From Zizania palustris (taxonomy: Eukaryota; Streptophyta; Magnoliopsida; Poales; Poaceae), in assembly GCA_019279435.1 (NCBI GenBank), contig JAAALK010000283.1, positions 124,001 through 188,000 on the forward strand: a stretch of 64,000 nt of DNA, given 5' to 3'. This document shows positions 9,308-21,500 of the stretch, one piece after another. The position numbers and the translations under genes are program-made. Below the pieces are notes generated by a model. It did no database searches and had not been told where the DNA came from. It saw only the letters and a list, made by a program, of their open reading frames with translations. Within the stretch, counting starts at the first letter, position 1. Each line of letters opens with the position of its first letter.

Positions 9308-10188
9308 TGTTGTAGCAATTGCGTTAGCTATAGCACAGGTTTTGTGTGTATATGGTGTATAAAATGAACCTCGAAGGGTTCTCTCAGAAGGAGAAAAGAT
9401 TTATACTGGTTCAGACCTCCCCAAAGGGATAATAGCCCTACGTCCAGTTTGTAGTGGATTTGGCATAGTTTTCCTTGGTTGAATCTAATGGATCTAGAGG
9501 ATCTCATGGATCTGGAGGAACTGAACTAGTACAAGGGCTTGACCCTGCTTTTATAGGCACGCAGGCCAAAGGAAAAGACCTAAATGCCCTCTATAAGTCA
9601 TAGGCTTTATAGGGGCAAGAAGGGAAAAAAGTCTAGTCTACTACGCAAAGTGCTTTACAGATGTGTCAGATAAACGTCACTTCTGGACAGCTAAACGACA
9701 TACCTGGGGCGGAGGGGCCCCGGTATGGCTCTACACTGTAGCGGAGTGGGGATATTTTCTTGGTTCGGAGGAATGGCCGGAGCCCTTCAGGCGGAGATTG
9801 TGATGAAGGCTTCGAAGGACACTCCGAAGTGAGCTTCGAAGCATGCTCTGAACTGAACTCCGAACTAGGCTCTCGGAGACTTAGCTTCGAATTGACTGGA
9901 GAGGGTCCGGAGATCGGCTTTGGGGAGCTCCGAAAGGAGCTCGGAGGTTAACTCAGAAGAGAGCTTCGCAGATAGCCTGGAGACTTGGCTTCTGGCAGAC
10001 TTCAGAGGAAGCTTGGAGGCTTCGCTCTGGAGGGCTCCGAAAGGAGCTCGGAGGCTTGGGCTAAATGCTGCTTGGAAATAACTTTGGTAGGCGGGAATAT
10101 GCTTCGACAGTGTCAGGCTCCGGGCCAGAGGGCTACGGAGGCTGACGTCATTTGGCCCCTATTCAAGGGAAAACTTATTCCCCCAACA
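9308..10188 (-). repeat. Tat-1 3' LTR (881 bp, minus orientation)
   Basis: Plus-strand ends are TGTTGTAGC and CCCCAACA. Just right of it, GTAGCCCCTCG (10189-10199) is the complement of the purine tract CGAGGGGCTAC that precedes Tat-A's 3' LTR, so this is a 3' LTR read on the minus strand. The minus-strand TATA box CTATAAAAGC lies at 9547-9556. The LTR is rich in TTCGGAGG/CTTCGAAG-type words. It interrupts C1 RNase H; the partner LTR and target duplication are not in the window. Confidence 0.8.
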
Positions 10189-10633
10189 GTAGCCCCTCGC
10201 CCGCAGCCCTTCGGAACGAAGGGGTGCGTGCGCCTTTGGACAAATGACAGCAGAAAAAGTAACTTCAGAGAAGACAGGCCTTCGGAGCATGGACCAAAGG
10301 GGGCTTTGACTTGCGCAGGCAATAATTGCTTGCCTCGACTGACAGAGTGACCTCGAGGAGACCAAACGACTCTGCAACGGCTATAAAATTGACCGTTACA
10401 GTGTGCTGGTTCGCTTCAACTTCGCTTAAGGCCCACCTGTCAGTGACTTCGGCACGGGAACTGTCGGGATTTTTACCGCCAATAAAAAGGGGTTTACCGC
10501 ACACGGCTTCGGCACGCTTCTCATTTGCTTCTTTCTCAACTCCTAGCATCCTTCGCTCTCTTCTCTTCACCTCTAGCTTCGCACGGAGTCGGCTTCGCAA
10601 GCTTTAGCGCCCTTCGCGCCGAAGCCCCGCAAA
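10189..10633 (+). promoter_or_regulatory. Tat-1 purine tract and putative promoter of the antisense gene
   Basis: Right of the LTR lies the antisense-gene leader. GGCTATAAAATTG at about 10379-10391 is a good TATA box in plus orientation, 245 bp before the ATG at 10634. The stretch between is unassigned leader with several TTCGGCAC/CTTCGG words. No other gene is seen. Confidence 0.45.
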
Positions 10634-11480
10634 ATGCCAAAGAAGGTTGCATCGAAGAAGGCTTTGGCCCTAGGCGCGAGTTCGAGCTCTGCCCAGGCGC
10701 AGGCGGCGGCGGCGGCGAAGCCTACAACGAGGCGGTTGGGGCCAAGGGACCTTCGGTCGCCGTCGGACAAGTTTGAGCAGACTCTGGAGATGAGGGTTTC
10801 GACCTCAATGGAGGAGTCTGTTCGAAAAGCCTACGAGGGAAAGCTAACGCCGGAGATCCAGTTTCGGGTACCGGAGAAGTCGGAGGCCGTACCGAGGCCT
10901 CGAGCTGACGAAGTAGTACTTTTTGAAGCTTTCTTCGAGGCCGGCCTCGGACTACCAGCGGTGGAGATGCTGAGCGAAGCCTTGAAGGCCTACAACCTCG
11001 AGCTTCCTCAACTGTCGCCAAACGCCGTGGCAAGGCTAGTGGTCTTCGAGTGGGCTATGAGGGCCGAAGGCTGCGAGGGGTGCGCTGATGTCTTTGTAGC
11101 CCTCCATGACGCCAACTTCTAGCCGAAGCAGAGGGAGGGATCGGACCGCGTCAAGAGGGCCTTGGCCTTCGGGAGTGCCAATTTTCAGCTTCGGAAGGAG
11201 TACCAGGACGCCTTCCCAGCGAGGGCCGCCAACAGCAAGTGGTACTCGAAGTGGGACCAAGAGTGGTTCTACGCCACAGTTGGCGCGAACTCTCCCATTC
11301 GGAGTACCAACGCGCTCATCTCCTACCAACGCGAAGGCGTGGTGAAGACGAGCCCCGACATCCTTCGCTCGAGGATTTTGCTCCTACGGAGGGTGGCTTC
11401 GAAGATGAGCATGAGGGACCTCGCGGAGGAGTTTATCACCCTTCGGCTCAGCCCCCTTGCGCTCTCTTGGCCGGAGGGTC
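10634..11480 (+). pseudogene. Tat-1 antisense gene (gypsy-type putative transposon protein), 5' part
   Basis: The frame starts MPKKVASKKALALG, an Ala/Ser-rich basic start, then RPRADEVVLFEAFFEAGLGLP, LPQLSPNAVARLVVFEWAMRAEGCEG. This closely matches the Tat-A antisense gene (minus, 24.4-25.1 kb) and corresponds to the plant family annotated as putative gypsy-type transposon (Pfam Transposase_28). A TAG stop at 11120 sits where the Tat-A copy has the Gln of CQ, i.e. CAG to TAG. The same frame continues to RDLAEEFITLRLSPL and then breaks near 11480 at a junction with C1 sequence. Tat-1 is on the minus strand, so this gene is antisense to its element. The function of such proteins is not established. 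Confidence 0.75.
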
Positions 11481-12145
11481 TCTTTCAGCCCCCTTACGCA
11501 CGTCATGGGCCCGTCGGCGCCTGTTGTAGGTCTGGCCCCACATGACACACAACCTCCTCAAGCACAAGGGGATGCCGACGATTTAATAGGGAGAGGTGGT
11601 GATGACCACCATCTATCTCCTCAACAGCTCGCCCACTAAGGCTTTGGATGGTGAGACGTCGTACGAAGCCTGACATGGACGCATGCCGATGGTCGGCCAC
11701 CTCCGCGTCTTTCGCTGCATGGCACTCGTCAAGGAGCTCAGCCGTGTCAGCAAGCTTGACGACCGAAGCACATGAGGGGTCTTCATCGGCTACACAGAGG
11801 GCATCAAGACCTATCACATCCTTGACCTTGTGACACAATGTGTCCGCATCTCATGTGACATCGTGTTCAACAAAGGGCTAGGCTGGACGTGGGGGAAGAT
11901 GGTGGATGATGGAGTCTGTTCAACAATCAGCGATTTCGTCGTCGACTACATCCACTTCAAGATAGCGGGGGGAGCTAGCAGCACATATTCATCGAGCTCG
12001 CCCGCCCCGACACCTGGCACACCATTAGCTCCAACAAATCCTCCACCACCTCCATCACCAGTCACACCCTACTCTCCTACACCAACGATGAGATTAGGAT
12101 GGTTCAAATTCCTCAAAAGGCGTCACACAAGACTTTAGGGGAGAT
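11481..12145 (+). pseudogene. C1 copia fragment, plus strand, integrase end fused to RNase H end
   Basis: From about 11540 the plus strand encodes the integrase tail HNLLKHKGMP, TTIYLLNSSPTKALDGETSYEA, with stops. The linker follows: MVDDGVCSTISDFVVDYIHFKIAGGAS and a Pro/Ser/Thr run to 12085. The sequence then jumps to LGWFKFLKRRHTRL, the very end of pol (the minus copy ends LGWIKF). All of reverse transcriptase and RNase H is therefore deleted. The purine tract CTTTAGGGGAGAT at 12133-12145 and an LTR-like start TGATAGATAAGTC follow. Boundary 11481 is approximate. Confidence 0.75.
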
Positions 12146-12516
12146 TGATAGATAAGTCTTATGGTTTAAAATTCTGCATATGTGCTGTGAGCTAGCATCT
12201 TCTACTTTAGCAGTTTTTACTTTAGTGGTTGGATTATGCTTTCTGCTTTCTTGAGCTGCAAGTTGATGATTTTGAGCTTCTTGAGCTGCATGTTTTATAT
12301 CCTATATGTCCCCTAAACCAGCCATGTCTGTTTAAGTGAGAAATGAGAAGAACCAGTTCCAAATTCAGTCCCAAAATTCTTGTGTTGTTCTGATTTTTAC
12401 TCCAACATGTTCATGGTGATCAGATAGTTAATACATGATATTTTTAATTCCTTTGGTTTAGCTTACTTCCTTAGGAAGGTACTTTTCAAGGTCTGTTTTA
12501 CTTGCTGTAAATGCAG
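12146..12516 (+). other. C1 LTR remnant passing into host intron
   Basis: It begins TGATAGATAAGTC directly after a copia purine tract, like the C1 LTR start TGAGAGGATAAGTC. CTAGCATCTTCTACTTTAGCAG is reminiscent of the C1 LTR repeat words, but similarity fades. The last about 200 bp are AT-rich with a pyrimidine-rich tract ending TGCAG before exon 1, as in a plant intron. Where LTR ends and intron begins is not resolved. Confidence 0.4.
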
Positions 12517-12588
12517 GTTCATTATCCCGTAGAAGCTATTAGACAGGTCCAATCTGCTGATATTAAGATGAAGTTACTGGAGATACAG
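12517..12588 (+). CDS. Host gene exon A
   Basis: 24 codons (VHYPVEAIRQVQSADIKM to LLEIQ), acceptor TGCAG before and donor GTACCA after, phase 0 at both ends. Upstream exons are not found in the window. Confidence 0.72.
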
Positions 12589-15500
12589 GTACCACTATTA
12601 GCTCTCCTTTTTCCTATTCCTGTATGGAGATTATTACAATTCTCCTGTGCTCTTTCGAGGGACTTAACACTTGCATGCCAGGTTTACTGGAATTGCTAGT
12701 TAGGAGTAGGTTATTGTTGTTAGTTATGCCTTACAGTTGGCTTTGGTTATTAATCTTGTAGTACACGTTGTCCAAAAATTTCCTGTTTAGAATGGCTTAT
12801 TATTACAAATTTATAATGACTCTTCTGAGAACTTTAGCCCTATAAGCAGTCTTTCACCTCACGAGTCTCACTTTGTTCATCTTCTGTGTTTGCAGAATGC
12901 TGAATTGCGATGTCTTTTACCTCGGAGTTTGCTTGATAATGGATTTTTTGGTACTTCTCGGGAAAACAAGGACGAGAAAAACAATACAAGTCAATTTTCC
13001 AGTTATAGCTGGAGTGGTCAACGGAAAGTTCCATCATATCTCAATAAACTTGTTTTCCCTCAGGAATTTTTATGTACTCTACGCACAATTGCGATGCAAG
13101 ACCATGAGCTTGAACGTGTTGCTTCATTGCTTGGACAGGTTAGTGGCTAAGAGCAACTTCAACGATAGCCCTCAAATCAGGGCACTTATTTTTATTTGAG
13201 GGCTTTTATTTTTGAGAGACCTGTTTTCTAGGTTCTACTCTAGTAGTGGCTCTTAAAATAGAGTTATTATTTTCAATTTCCGCCATTTCTTCACATTATA
13301 CATATGTATTTGACAAAAACATAGTACACAATAAATTATTTATTATTTAATAATGAATGACTATATTTAAATTTTTAAATATAAATACAAATATTCAAAT
13401 TTAAATATAGGAACATAATTATCTATCATATTAAGCAATAGAAACATAATTATTTATCGTATTTAAAAATACAAATTTTTAAATGCAAATACAAATATTC
13501 AAATTTAAATTTAGGAACATAATCATCTATCGTATTAAACAATAGGAACATAATCATCTATCGTATTTAAATATTCAAAATTTTAAATGCAAATACAAAT
13601 ATTGAAATTTAAATAAATGGGAAGCTTGCGCGTGTGGGGAGCACGCGTGTCCACGTGACGTGGATAAGAGCCATGATAGGGGGCCTTTTGGGGATGAGGG
13701 CCCGGTGGCTTCTTTTAAGAGTCTTTCTATTTTTTAGAGCTGAGTAGAGATCTTGTTGGATTTCAATTTTTCTTGCGGGTTCTCAAAAATAAGTTTGAGG
13801 GTCTGAGTAGGTGTCTTGCTGGAGTTGCTCTAAGTGCTTTCCACACTTTATCGTAAGCATCATCGATAGTTGACTTTCGAGACTATGGTGTGTGTTTTAA
13901 CTTCAAAGGCATCATGCTGTATTAATTGTATATGAGACATTGCCTTTTCTGTTTTTCTTTCGGACTATTTATATGGCATTGTTCATAACCATCTGATTAA
14001 TCTGTTGAGAAGATGTTAACATGTTTGCTGCAAAGGGAACTAGTGTCTCTGATTGTAGCTTACCTTATCTTTTGTTAACCATCTACTGCCAAAATACTGA
14101 ACATACCATAGAGTATTATTTTCCATGTCTTATTGACCAGCATCCTCCTGTGAGTCTTAAACTTTTACTCCATAAGTTCGCAAACAATATTTCTCAAAAT
14201 TAGCACCAGTGATTTTCTAACTGATTTAATGTTTGTGATACATGCCTTATATGGTACTGATTTTGGCAGCATCATCCATTATAATTATTTGATGGTATGA
14301 AGGTCATATGTATGAATAGGGTAGTGTTGGGGAAAAATATTCCATCTTCAGGGTTATTGCAGTAATAAGATAAAGACTGGTGATTAAGCCGAAGACTTCC
14401 AGCATATAACTTCGGAGATACATTGAATCAAGTTCGAAGTATGATGATGAATTCTAGTTCGGAGTATATTTCGAACTTGGACTCTTCCGGGAGTTTTTTG
14501 CCAGCTAAGATGGAAGACTTATCTTCTTTCTCATTAGATTAGTCTTTTACCATTTTAGCCCTATTAAGGGTACCGAATAGTTTCCACTATGTCGGTTGTA
14601 ATAGAGGGGTAAGAAGGTCTTTTTCTTAATGTTTGGGCCTATAAATACCTCCCGTTTTACCTTGTAATAAGGACCGAATACAAGTTATTCAATACACACA
14701 TCCGAACTATTCTAGGTTATTATCCTTTCGGAGGCTTAGAACAGTTCACTTCGTAAACACTTCGTTTGTTAGTTTCTAACCTTCAGAAACCTGTTAGCGT
14801 AATCTTTTACGCCACCTCTCCGGAAGGGGTTCCCATTCCTCGAGCATACGGAGTTCCTCCGTCAACTCCATCTATACTTCGACCACCCGGAGTTCCTCTT
14901 CCACCTCAAGTTCCACTCCGAACTGATCCCTATAGTTCTCAAGACCCGGAAGATCCTTCCGGAGGAGATGAAGACAATCTTGGTGATATGGCCGCTCAAA
15001 TGGCCAGTCTCCAAGCTGAAGTAGCGAGATGGCGATAAGAAGCTGCAAATAGGCTTCATTCTCAAGCCATCCCAGTTATTCCGGAAGTGCCTGAAGACGA
15101 CGAACCCATCTATCCTGAAGCCCCGGAGAACGTCTCCTTTGATACCGAATCTCCGTTACATCCTGAACTACAAAAAGTTCGCTTCGATCCGAAGTTTAAG
15201 ACTTCGAAGCTTTGCAAGTATGTCGGAGATGAGGATCCTGGAGAATTTGTCCGTTCTTATGCTCTAGCAATTGAAGCTAGTGGAGGAGTGCGGGACACCA
15301 TGGCAAAATGCTTTTCCTTAGCTCTTCAAGGAGTGGCATTGCAGTGGTTTTGGTCCTTGAAGCCAGGATCAATTAATTCATGAGGGCAGCTGAAGAAGAA
15401 GTTCGTAAGCAATTTCCAAGGCGCCTTCGTGCCTCCAATGTCGACGGGAAGTCTTTTCCAGGTGAAGCAACTCCCTGGAGAGACATTGAGGCAATACTTC

Positions 15501-18500
15501 AAGCGTTTCGCTCATACGAAGTCGCAGATCCGAGGGTTGACTACATCTTTAGTAGTTGACGCAGCTCGAGAGGGAGTCATTCATCCAGGCCTCCTTGATA
15601 AACTTCACCAGAAAAGCATATCTTCTGTTTCTCAGTTGATGTCATATTTCGAAGAGTATGCGAGGTCAGAAGAAGGATGGCTTCGGAGAACCGCTGCAAC
15701 CCCGTCGATATTGCAAGAAGTGAAATTGGAAGTGAAAACTTCAGCACAGCAGCAAGAGCCCACCTTCGAGGTTCAACATGACAGGCGTAGGGGGCAAAAG
15801 CATCCTCGTTCGGAAGTTCTGAACATTGCACCCTCGCAGAAGTTTTCCCAAAGAGCTCCGCAATCATCAGGAACCAAGACCAGCGGTTGGAGGCCGCCAG
15901 GGAAACCGGTTGGCAAAGGCCAGACCCTTTTCTGCTGTATTCATGGTGAAAACCGAAGCCATGCAACTGATACTTGCAAGGCTATACTTGCTCTAAGAGG
16001 AGAGTATCTAGAAAGAACTTCGGGTCGAGGTACTACTGACCGAGTTCCAGCTGAAGTGCGTCCGGAGCCTGTCCAGGCTGTGGCGCGGATAGAAAACTTC
16101 GAAGCCGCAAGACGCCCTCTGGTGGTCAATATTATGCCACCTCCGAAGCAAGAAGAAGGGCAAGACCGAGGGAAAAGAGTAGTCCTCCCCATCTCCGGAG
16201 GAGGTACTCTCGGAAGCATTTCAAAAAGGCAGAGAAGAGAGTATGTCAGAGAAGTGGGGCACATTGGAACTTCGTCATTTGCAGCTGCTATGCTTGAATG
16301 GTCCCATGTGCCAATATCTTTTTCTGCAGAGGATGCAGCTGACATTAAATTTCCGCATGCAAACCCACTTGTCATTACTGCTGACATTGCAGGAACTGAG
16401 GTTCGAAGAGTGTTAATTGACGGAGGGAGTTCGGCAGACATTATTTTTGTTCAAGTCTTCGATCAATTGTGCATCTCCAGAAAGCACCTTCTTCCAGCGG
16501 CTCGTCCTTTGCAAGGCTTCGCAGGACCTCCGCTTTATGCACTCGGCCAAATTGGCCTGGAAGTTACCTTCGGAGAAGGATTATTAGCCAGGACAGAGGA
16601 AGTAATCTTCGACGTTGTAGATGCTCCGTATGCCTACAACGTCATCTTCGGAAGAGGCATGTTAAATCAGTTCGGAGCTGTGGCACATCACAATTACTTG
16701 TGCATGAAGATGCTCACGCAAGCGGGAGTGCTCACTATCTTCGGAGATCAAGCTACCGCCCGAAGAGCGGAATATGGTCACGGCCCCGCTCTTGATCCAA
16801 GACAAGTGAATAACGTGCAAGATAATTAAGAAAATTTTTCTGCTCCTTCCGAATCTTCGAAGAAATCATTCCCAAGACCAAGTCCTGAAGGAGAGATCGC
16901 AACGAAGATTATTGTTAAAGACGGTAAAGAATATGCATTTCAATTTGGTAAAGACTTACCTCCAGAAGTTGCCACCTCCCTGGAAAAAGTAGTGGAGGAG
17001 AATTTAGATGTCTTTGCTTGGTCTGACGAAGACATCACCAGAGTAAATCGGGATATTATTGAACATAGTTTACTTGTAAACCCGAAGGCCCGGCCTGTTC
17101 GGCAAGGACTTCGAAAAATGTCTGTAGAAAGAGCTGTTCTTGCGAAAGACGAAGTTGAAAAATTGTTGAAAGCTGGGATTATCAGAGAAGTGGCTCATAC
17201 AGAATGGTTAGCCAATCCAGTCTTTGTCAAGAAGAAATCCTCCGGGAAGTGGCGCATGTGCATTGATTTCACATCCTTGAATAAAGCATGCCCTCGTGAC
17301 CCCTACCCCACGCCTCGAATTGATCAGTTGGTCGACTCCACTGCTGGTTCGGAGTTATTAAGCTTCCTTTACGCGTATTCCGGCTACCACCAAATATGGT
17401 TGAAACGCGAAGATGAGATCAAGACAAGCTTCATAACTCCTTCGGGAGTCTTCTGTTATGTAAGAATGTCTTTTGGCTTAAGAAATGCCGGGGCTACTTT
17501 TTCGAGTCTAGTTGCTAAGGCTCTAGGTTATCAATTAGGTCGTAATGTGGAGGCCTATATGGATGATATTGTAATAAAGAGTGTTTTAAAGCACCAACAT
17601 AGCCTAGACTTAGCAGAAACATTTAATAGTCTTCGGGCATGTGGGATCAGTCTTAACCCTGAGAAATGTATCTTCGGAGCTAAGGCTGGGAAGTTGTTAG
17701 GGTATTTAGTTTCAAGCAGAGGGATTGAAGCTAGCCCTACTCAGATAACTGCGCTACAGAAGATGGCTCCTCTAGAAAATTTAAAGCAAGTGCAAAAGCT
17801 GACTGGTCATCTGGCAGCACTTAGCAGATTTTTAGCAAGGTCTGCGGAGAGAAGTTTGCCCATCTTTAAAGCATTGAAAGGGTCCGAAGATTTTGCATGG
17901 ATACCGGAGTGTCAAAAAAGCTTCGAAGATATTAAAGAGTATCTCAGTAATCTTGCTACACTCACGGTGCCTACTGCGGACGAAACCCTACTCCTTTACC
18001 TTGCAGCTACAGGCTCTGCTGTCAGCGCAGTCCTTGTCAGAGAAATAGATTTCAATGGGAAGTTGGTACAAAATCCAGTTTATTTTGTGTCCGAAGCATT
18101 ATCAGGAGCGAAGACAAGATATTCCGAGCTCGAAAAGTTTACTTATGCTCTGATAATGGCTTCGAGGAAGTTGAGACATTATTTTTTAGCTCATAATGTA
18201 ATTGTACCAACTTCGTATCCTTTGGGAGATATGCTCCAGAGTAAAGATTCCACTGGAAGAATTGGAAAGTGGGCAGTTGAACTAGCACCCTTCGGCATAT
18301 CCTTTCTGGCAAGGACAGCAATCAAATCGCAAGTCTTAGCAGATTTTGTAGCAGAATGGACTCCCCCTGCAACGTGGGTTTCGGAGAAGCCAAGTGAAGG
18401 AATTTGGACTGTTTATTCTGATGGAGCTTTTCAAGCATCCGGAGCAGGTATTGGAGCAGTTTTAATTTCGCCTTCAGGGCAAAGAGCAATGTACTCCGCA

Positions 18501-21500
18501 AGACTCAACTTTAAGTCTACCAATAATATAGCGGAGTATGAAGGGATTTTACTAGGACTCCGAAAAGCACGTGCTCTAGGGGCTACAAGAGTTGTTATAA
18601 AGACAGATTCTCAAATAGTAGCAGGGCACGTAGATAAAAGCTTTCAAGTTCGGCATCCACAGCTTGCAAAGTACTTAGAAGAAATCCGTAAGATCGAAGC
18701 ATAATTCAAGGGTATTTCAATTCGAAGTATACCAAGAACAGAAAATGTGCAAGCGGACATCTTAGCAAAAGCTGCAGCCGGAGCTATGGATATACCAGAA
18801 GAAGCTTTTTATGAGGAGCTCAGTACACCTTCGGTGCCACAAATTCCCTTCGCAGAGATTCTTTGCATTCCAAGTACAGATTGGAGAAATTCGATCATGG
18901 AACTTTTGCAAGGAGGAGCAAATTCGTTTGAAGAGCCACAGTTTTCAAGATTGAAACTCAGGGCTAGGAATTATCAAATAATCAACGGTATTTTATATAA
19001 GGCCGGAGTATGTTCCCCTTTACTCCGATGCATAGTTATTAAGGCGCTAAGGCGAGGCGAGGCGGTGGAGTACCGCCGGTAAGGCGTAAGGCGAGGCGAC
19101 GCCTTACGCCCACAGAAAATACATGATTTAGAAAAAAATATTGATAGATAAGTAATAAATTTTAAATAGGAATAGCAAGATAGCAATATAAAATAGTAAT
19201 ATACTATCAAATTGCAATATTTTCAATTTATATGTCTTATAAATTTAAATATACACAATTAAAATTATAATAATACATTTAAAATTATATTTAATGATAT
19301 ATTTAGAGTTCAATTTAATTATTAATTTATACAATTTTGATGCAGCAGCCCACTTAAGGCCCATTGGATTATTTTTCATCTCTAAACCCTAACTTCCCTC
19401 CCATCCCCAGGCTTTTTTCATCCTCTCCTACCAACCGCCGTTTCTTCCTCTCTTCCCCTCCTCTCCCCTCTCTTCTGCTCTGCACATGGCCTCCCCGCGC
19501 GAAGCTCGCACCCGGCCTCTCCACGCCGCACAGGGCCTCATCGTGCGCCGCCCACAGGAGCTCGCCGTGCGCCACGCACAGGAGCTCTTTGTGCTCTCGT
19601 CCAGCTGCTCCCGTCCTCCGCGCCGCACAGGACCTCGCCGCGCCCGATGTACACCACGCCCGGCTCGCTGCGCACCACTCCGCGCCAGATCTGGCCTCCC
19701 TGCGCCGGATCTGCGCTGCCCCCGGCCCTCTGTGCGCCCGGCGAGCACCTTGGGGGTAAGGCGTCGGGACGCCTTACCCCTGCCGACCGCCCCTTATCGC
19801 TACAGCGACGCCTAAGCGACGCTGTAGCAACGCCTTGATAAGTATGCTTCGATGTATATCTCAAACCGAAGGCCAAGATATCCTTCGAGATATTCATGAA
19901 GGGCTTTGCGGTAGCCATCTGGCCCCTCGAGCTTTGGCAGGAAAAACACTTCGCCAGGGGCTTTATTGGCCTACGATAGTAGCAGACGCGGAGAATTTAG
20001 TCCGCACATGCCAAGGATGTCAGTGGATGGGTCGACGGAGTCATCGCCCACCAACAGCTCTTCAAGTTATTGCTCCGGTATGGCCCATGGCCAGATGGGG
20101 TATGAATTTGATTGGTCCCTTTCCAGTAGCTAAGGGAAATCTAAAGTTCGCAATGGTAGCTATTGAATATTTTTCTAAGTGGGTAGAAGCAGAACCCTTA
20201 ACAGCTATCACTTCGAACAATGTACAGAAATTCTTTTGGAAAAGTATCATTTGCCGGTTCGGAGTGCCTAGACAACTTACAGTTGATAATGGAACACAGT
20301 TCAATGCAGAACCTTTCAGAAAGTTTTGCGAAGATCTAGGTATCCAGTTATGTTTTGCTGCAGTGAGGCATCTTCAGTCTAATGGAGCTGTAGAAAGAGC
20401 CGATGGAAATATTTTGTCAGGACTAAATCGAAGGATAGTAGGATTAGCAAAATGACTGTGGACCGAAGAACTTCCGAAGATTTTATGGTCCATTCGAACT
20501 ACGCAAACAAGGTCCACAGGTTTTACTCCATTCAGATTGCTATTCGGAGATGAAGCTATGACTCCAACGGAGCTCAAAGGAGGATCACTTCGCAGCACCG
20601 AACTGGAGATTGAAGAAGAAAGACAAGCTTCGCTAGATTTAACAGAGAAGACAAGACTTCGAGCTGTGGCCAATTTATCAAAGTATCACCAGCAGACGAA
20701 GGCTTGGTTTGACCCGAAGGTTAAGATCAATGAACTTAGACCGGGTCATCTCGTTTTGCGAAGCATTATAGCGCCAGGAAAATTAGGAAATAAATGGGAA
20801 GGTCCATACTTAATTGTTCGTTCAGGACGTCCTGGCTCTTTTAAATTAGCTAATTTGGAAGGTGAAGAGTTAGCACATACGTGGCATGCAGAGCACCTAA
20901 AGCGATACTTCGCATAAGGGCTCCTTGTAATCATGTGTAATCATGTGTAATCACTTTACGAATCAATAAAGCATATGGTTCAGATAATGCCTACCCTTCA
21001 TAAACTTCCAGCTTCCGAGTGGACGCACTGGAACCGCGGAGTTGACCGAGAGGGAAGTGTCATTAATTTGAATCATATTTTCCGAGGTGGTGGGCTGACA
21101 TAATCCGGAGTCCAAGCCACCGGCTTGAAGACATCCGTAAAAGAGCCAGAAAACCACAAAATGCGGAGTCCAAGCCACCGGCTGGAAGACATCCGTAAAA
21201 AGAGTCCAAAGAGACCAAATAATGTGGAGCCCAAGCCACCGGCTTGTAGGTATCCGTAAAAAGAGTCCAAAGAGACCACTGCGAACTCCAAACCACTGGT
21301 TTGACAGAATTCGCAAAAAAGAACCGAAGGAGGCCAAAACAAAACAGAGTTTGAGCCATGAGCTTCGAATGTCTGTTAAGAAAGTCCAAAGTGACAAATT
21401 ATCTAAGACACTAAAGTGTCCGGTAAGTTATCTCAAGTGATTTCTTTCAAGAGCATAAGGTGCTAAGTCACCATTCTTCAGACTACAAATAGTCGAAGAC

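Noticed and set aside
13320..13620. Repeated AT-rich words that could suggest a direct-repeat array
   Set aside because: Irregular spacing, no unique spacers, and the block lies inside a MITE. It is not a CRISPR-like array.
14021..14203. 60-codon open stretch in host intron 2
   Set aside because: AT-rich intron sequence, not in phase with exons B and C, and with no recognisable content.
19364..19918. Several GC-rich open stretches on both strands
   Set aside because: Low-complexity GC-rich DNA within the TIR element; they resemble no protein and conflict with one another.
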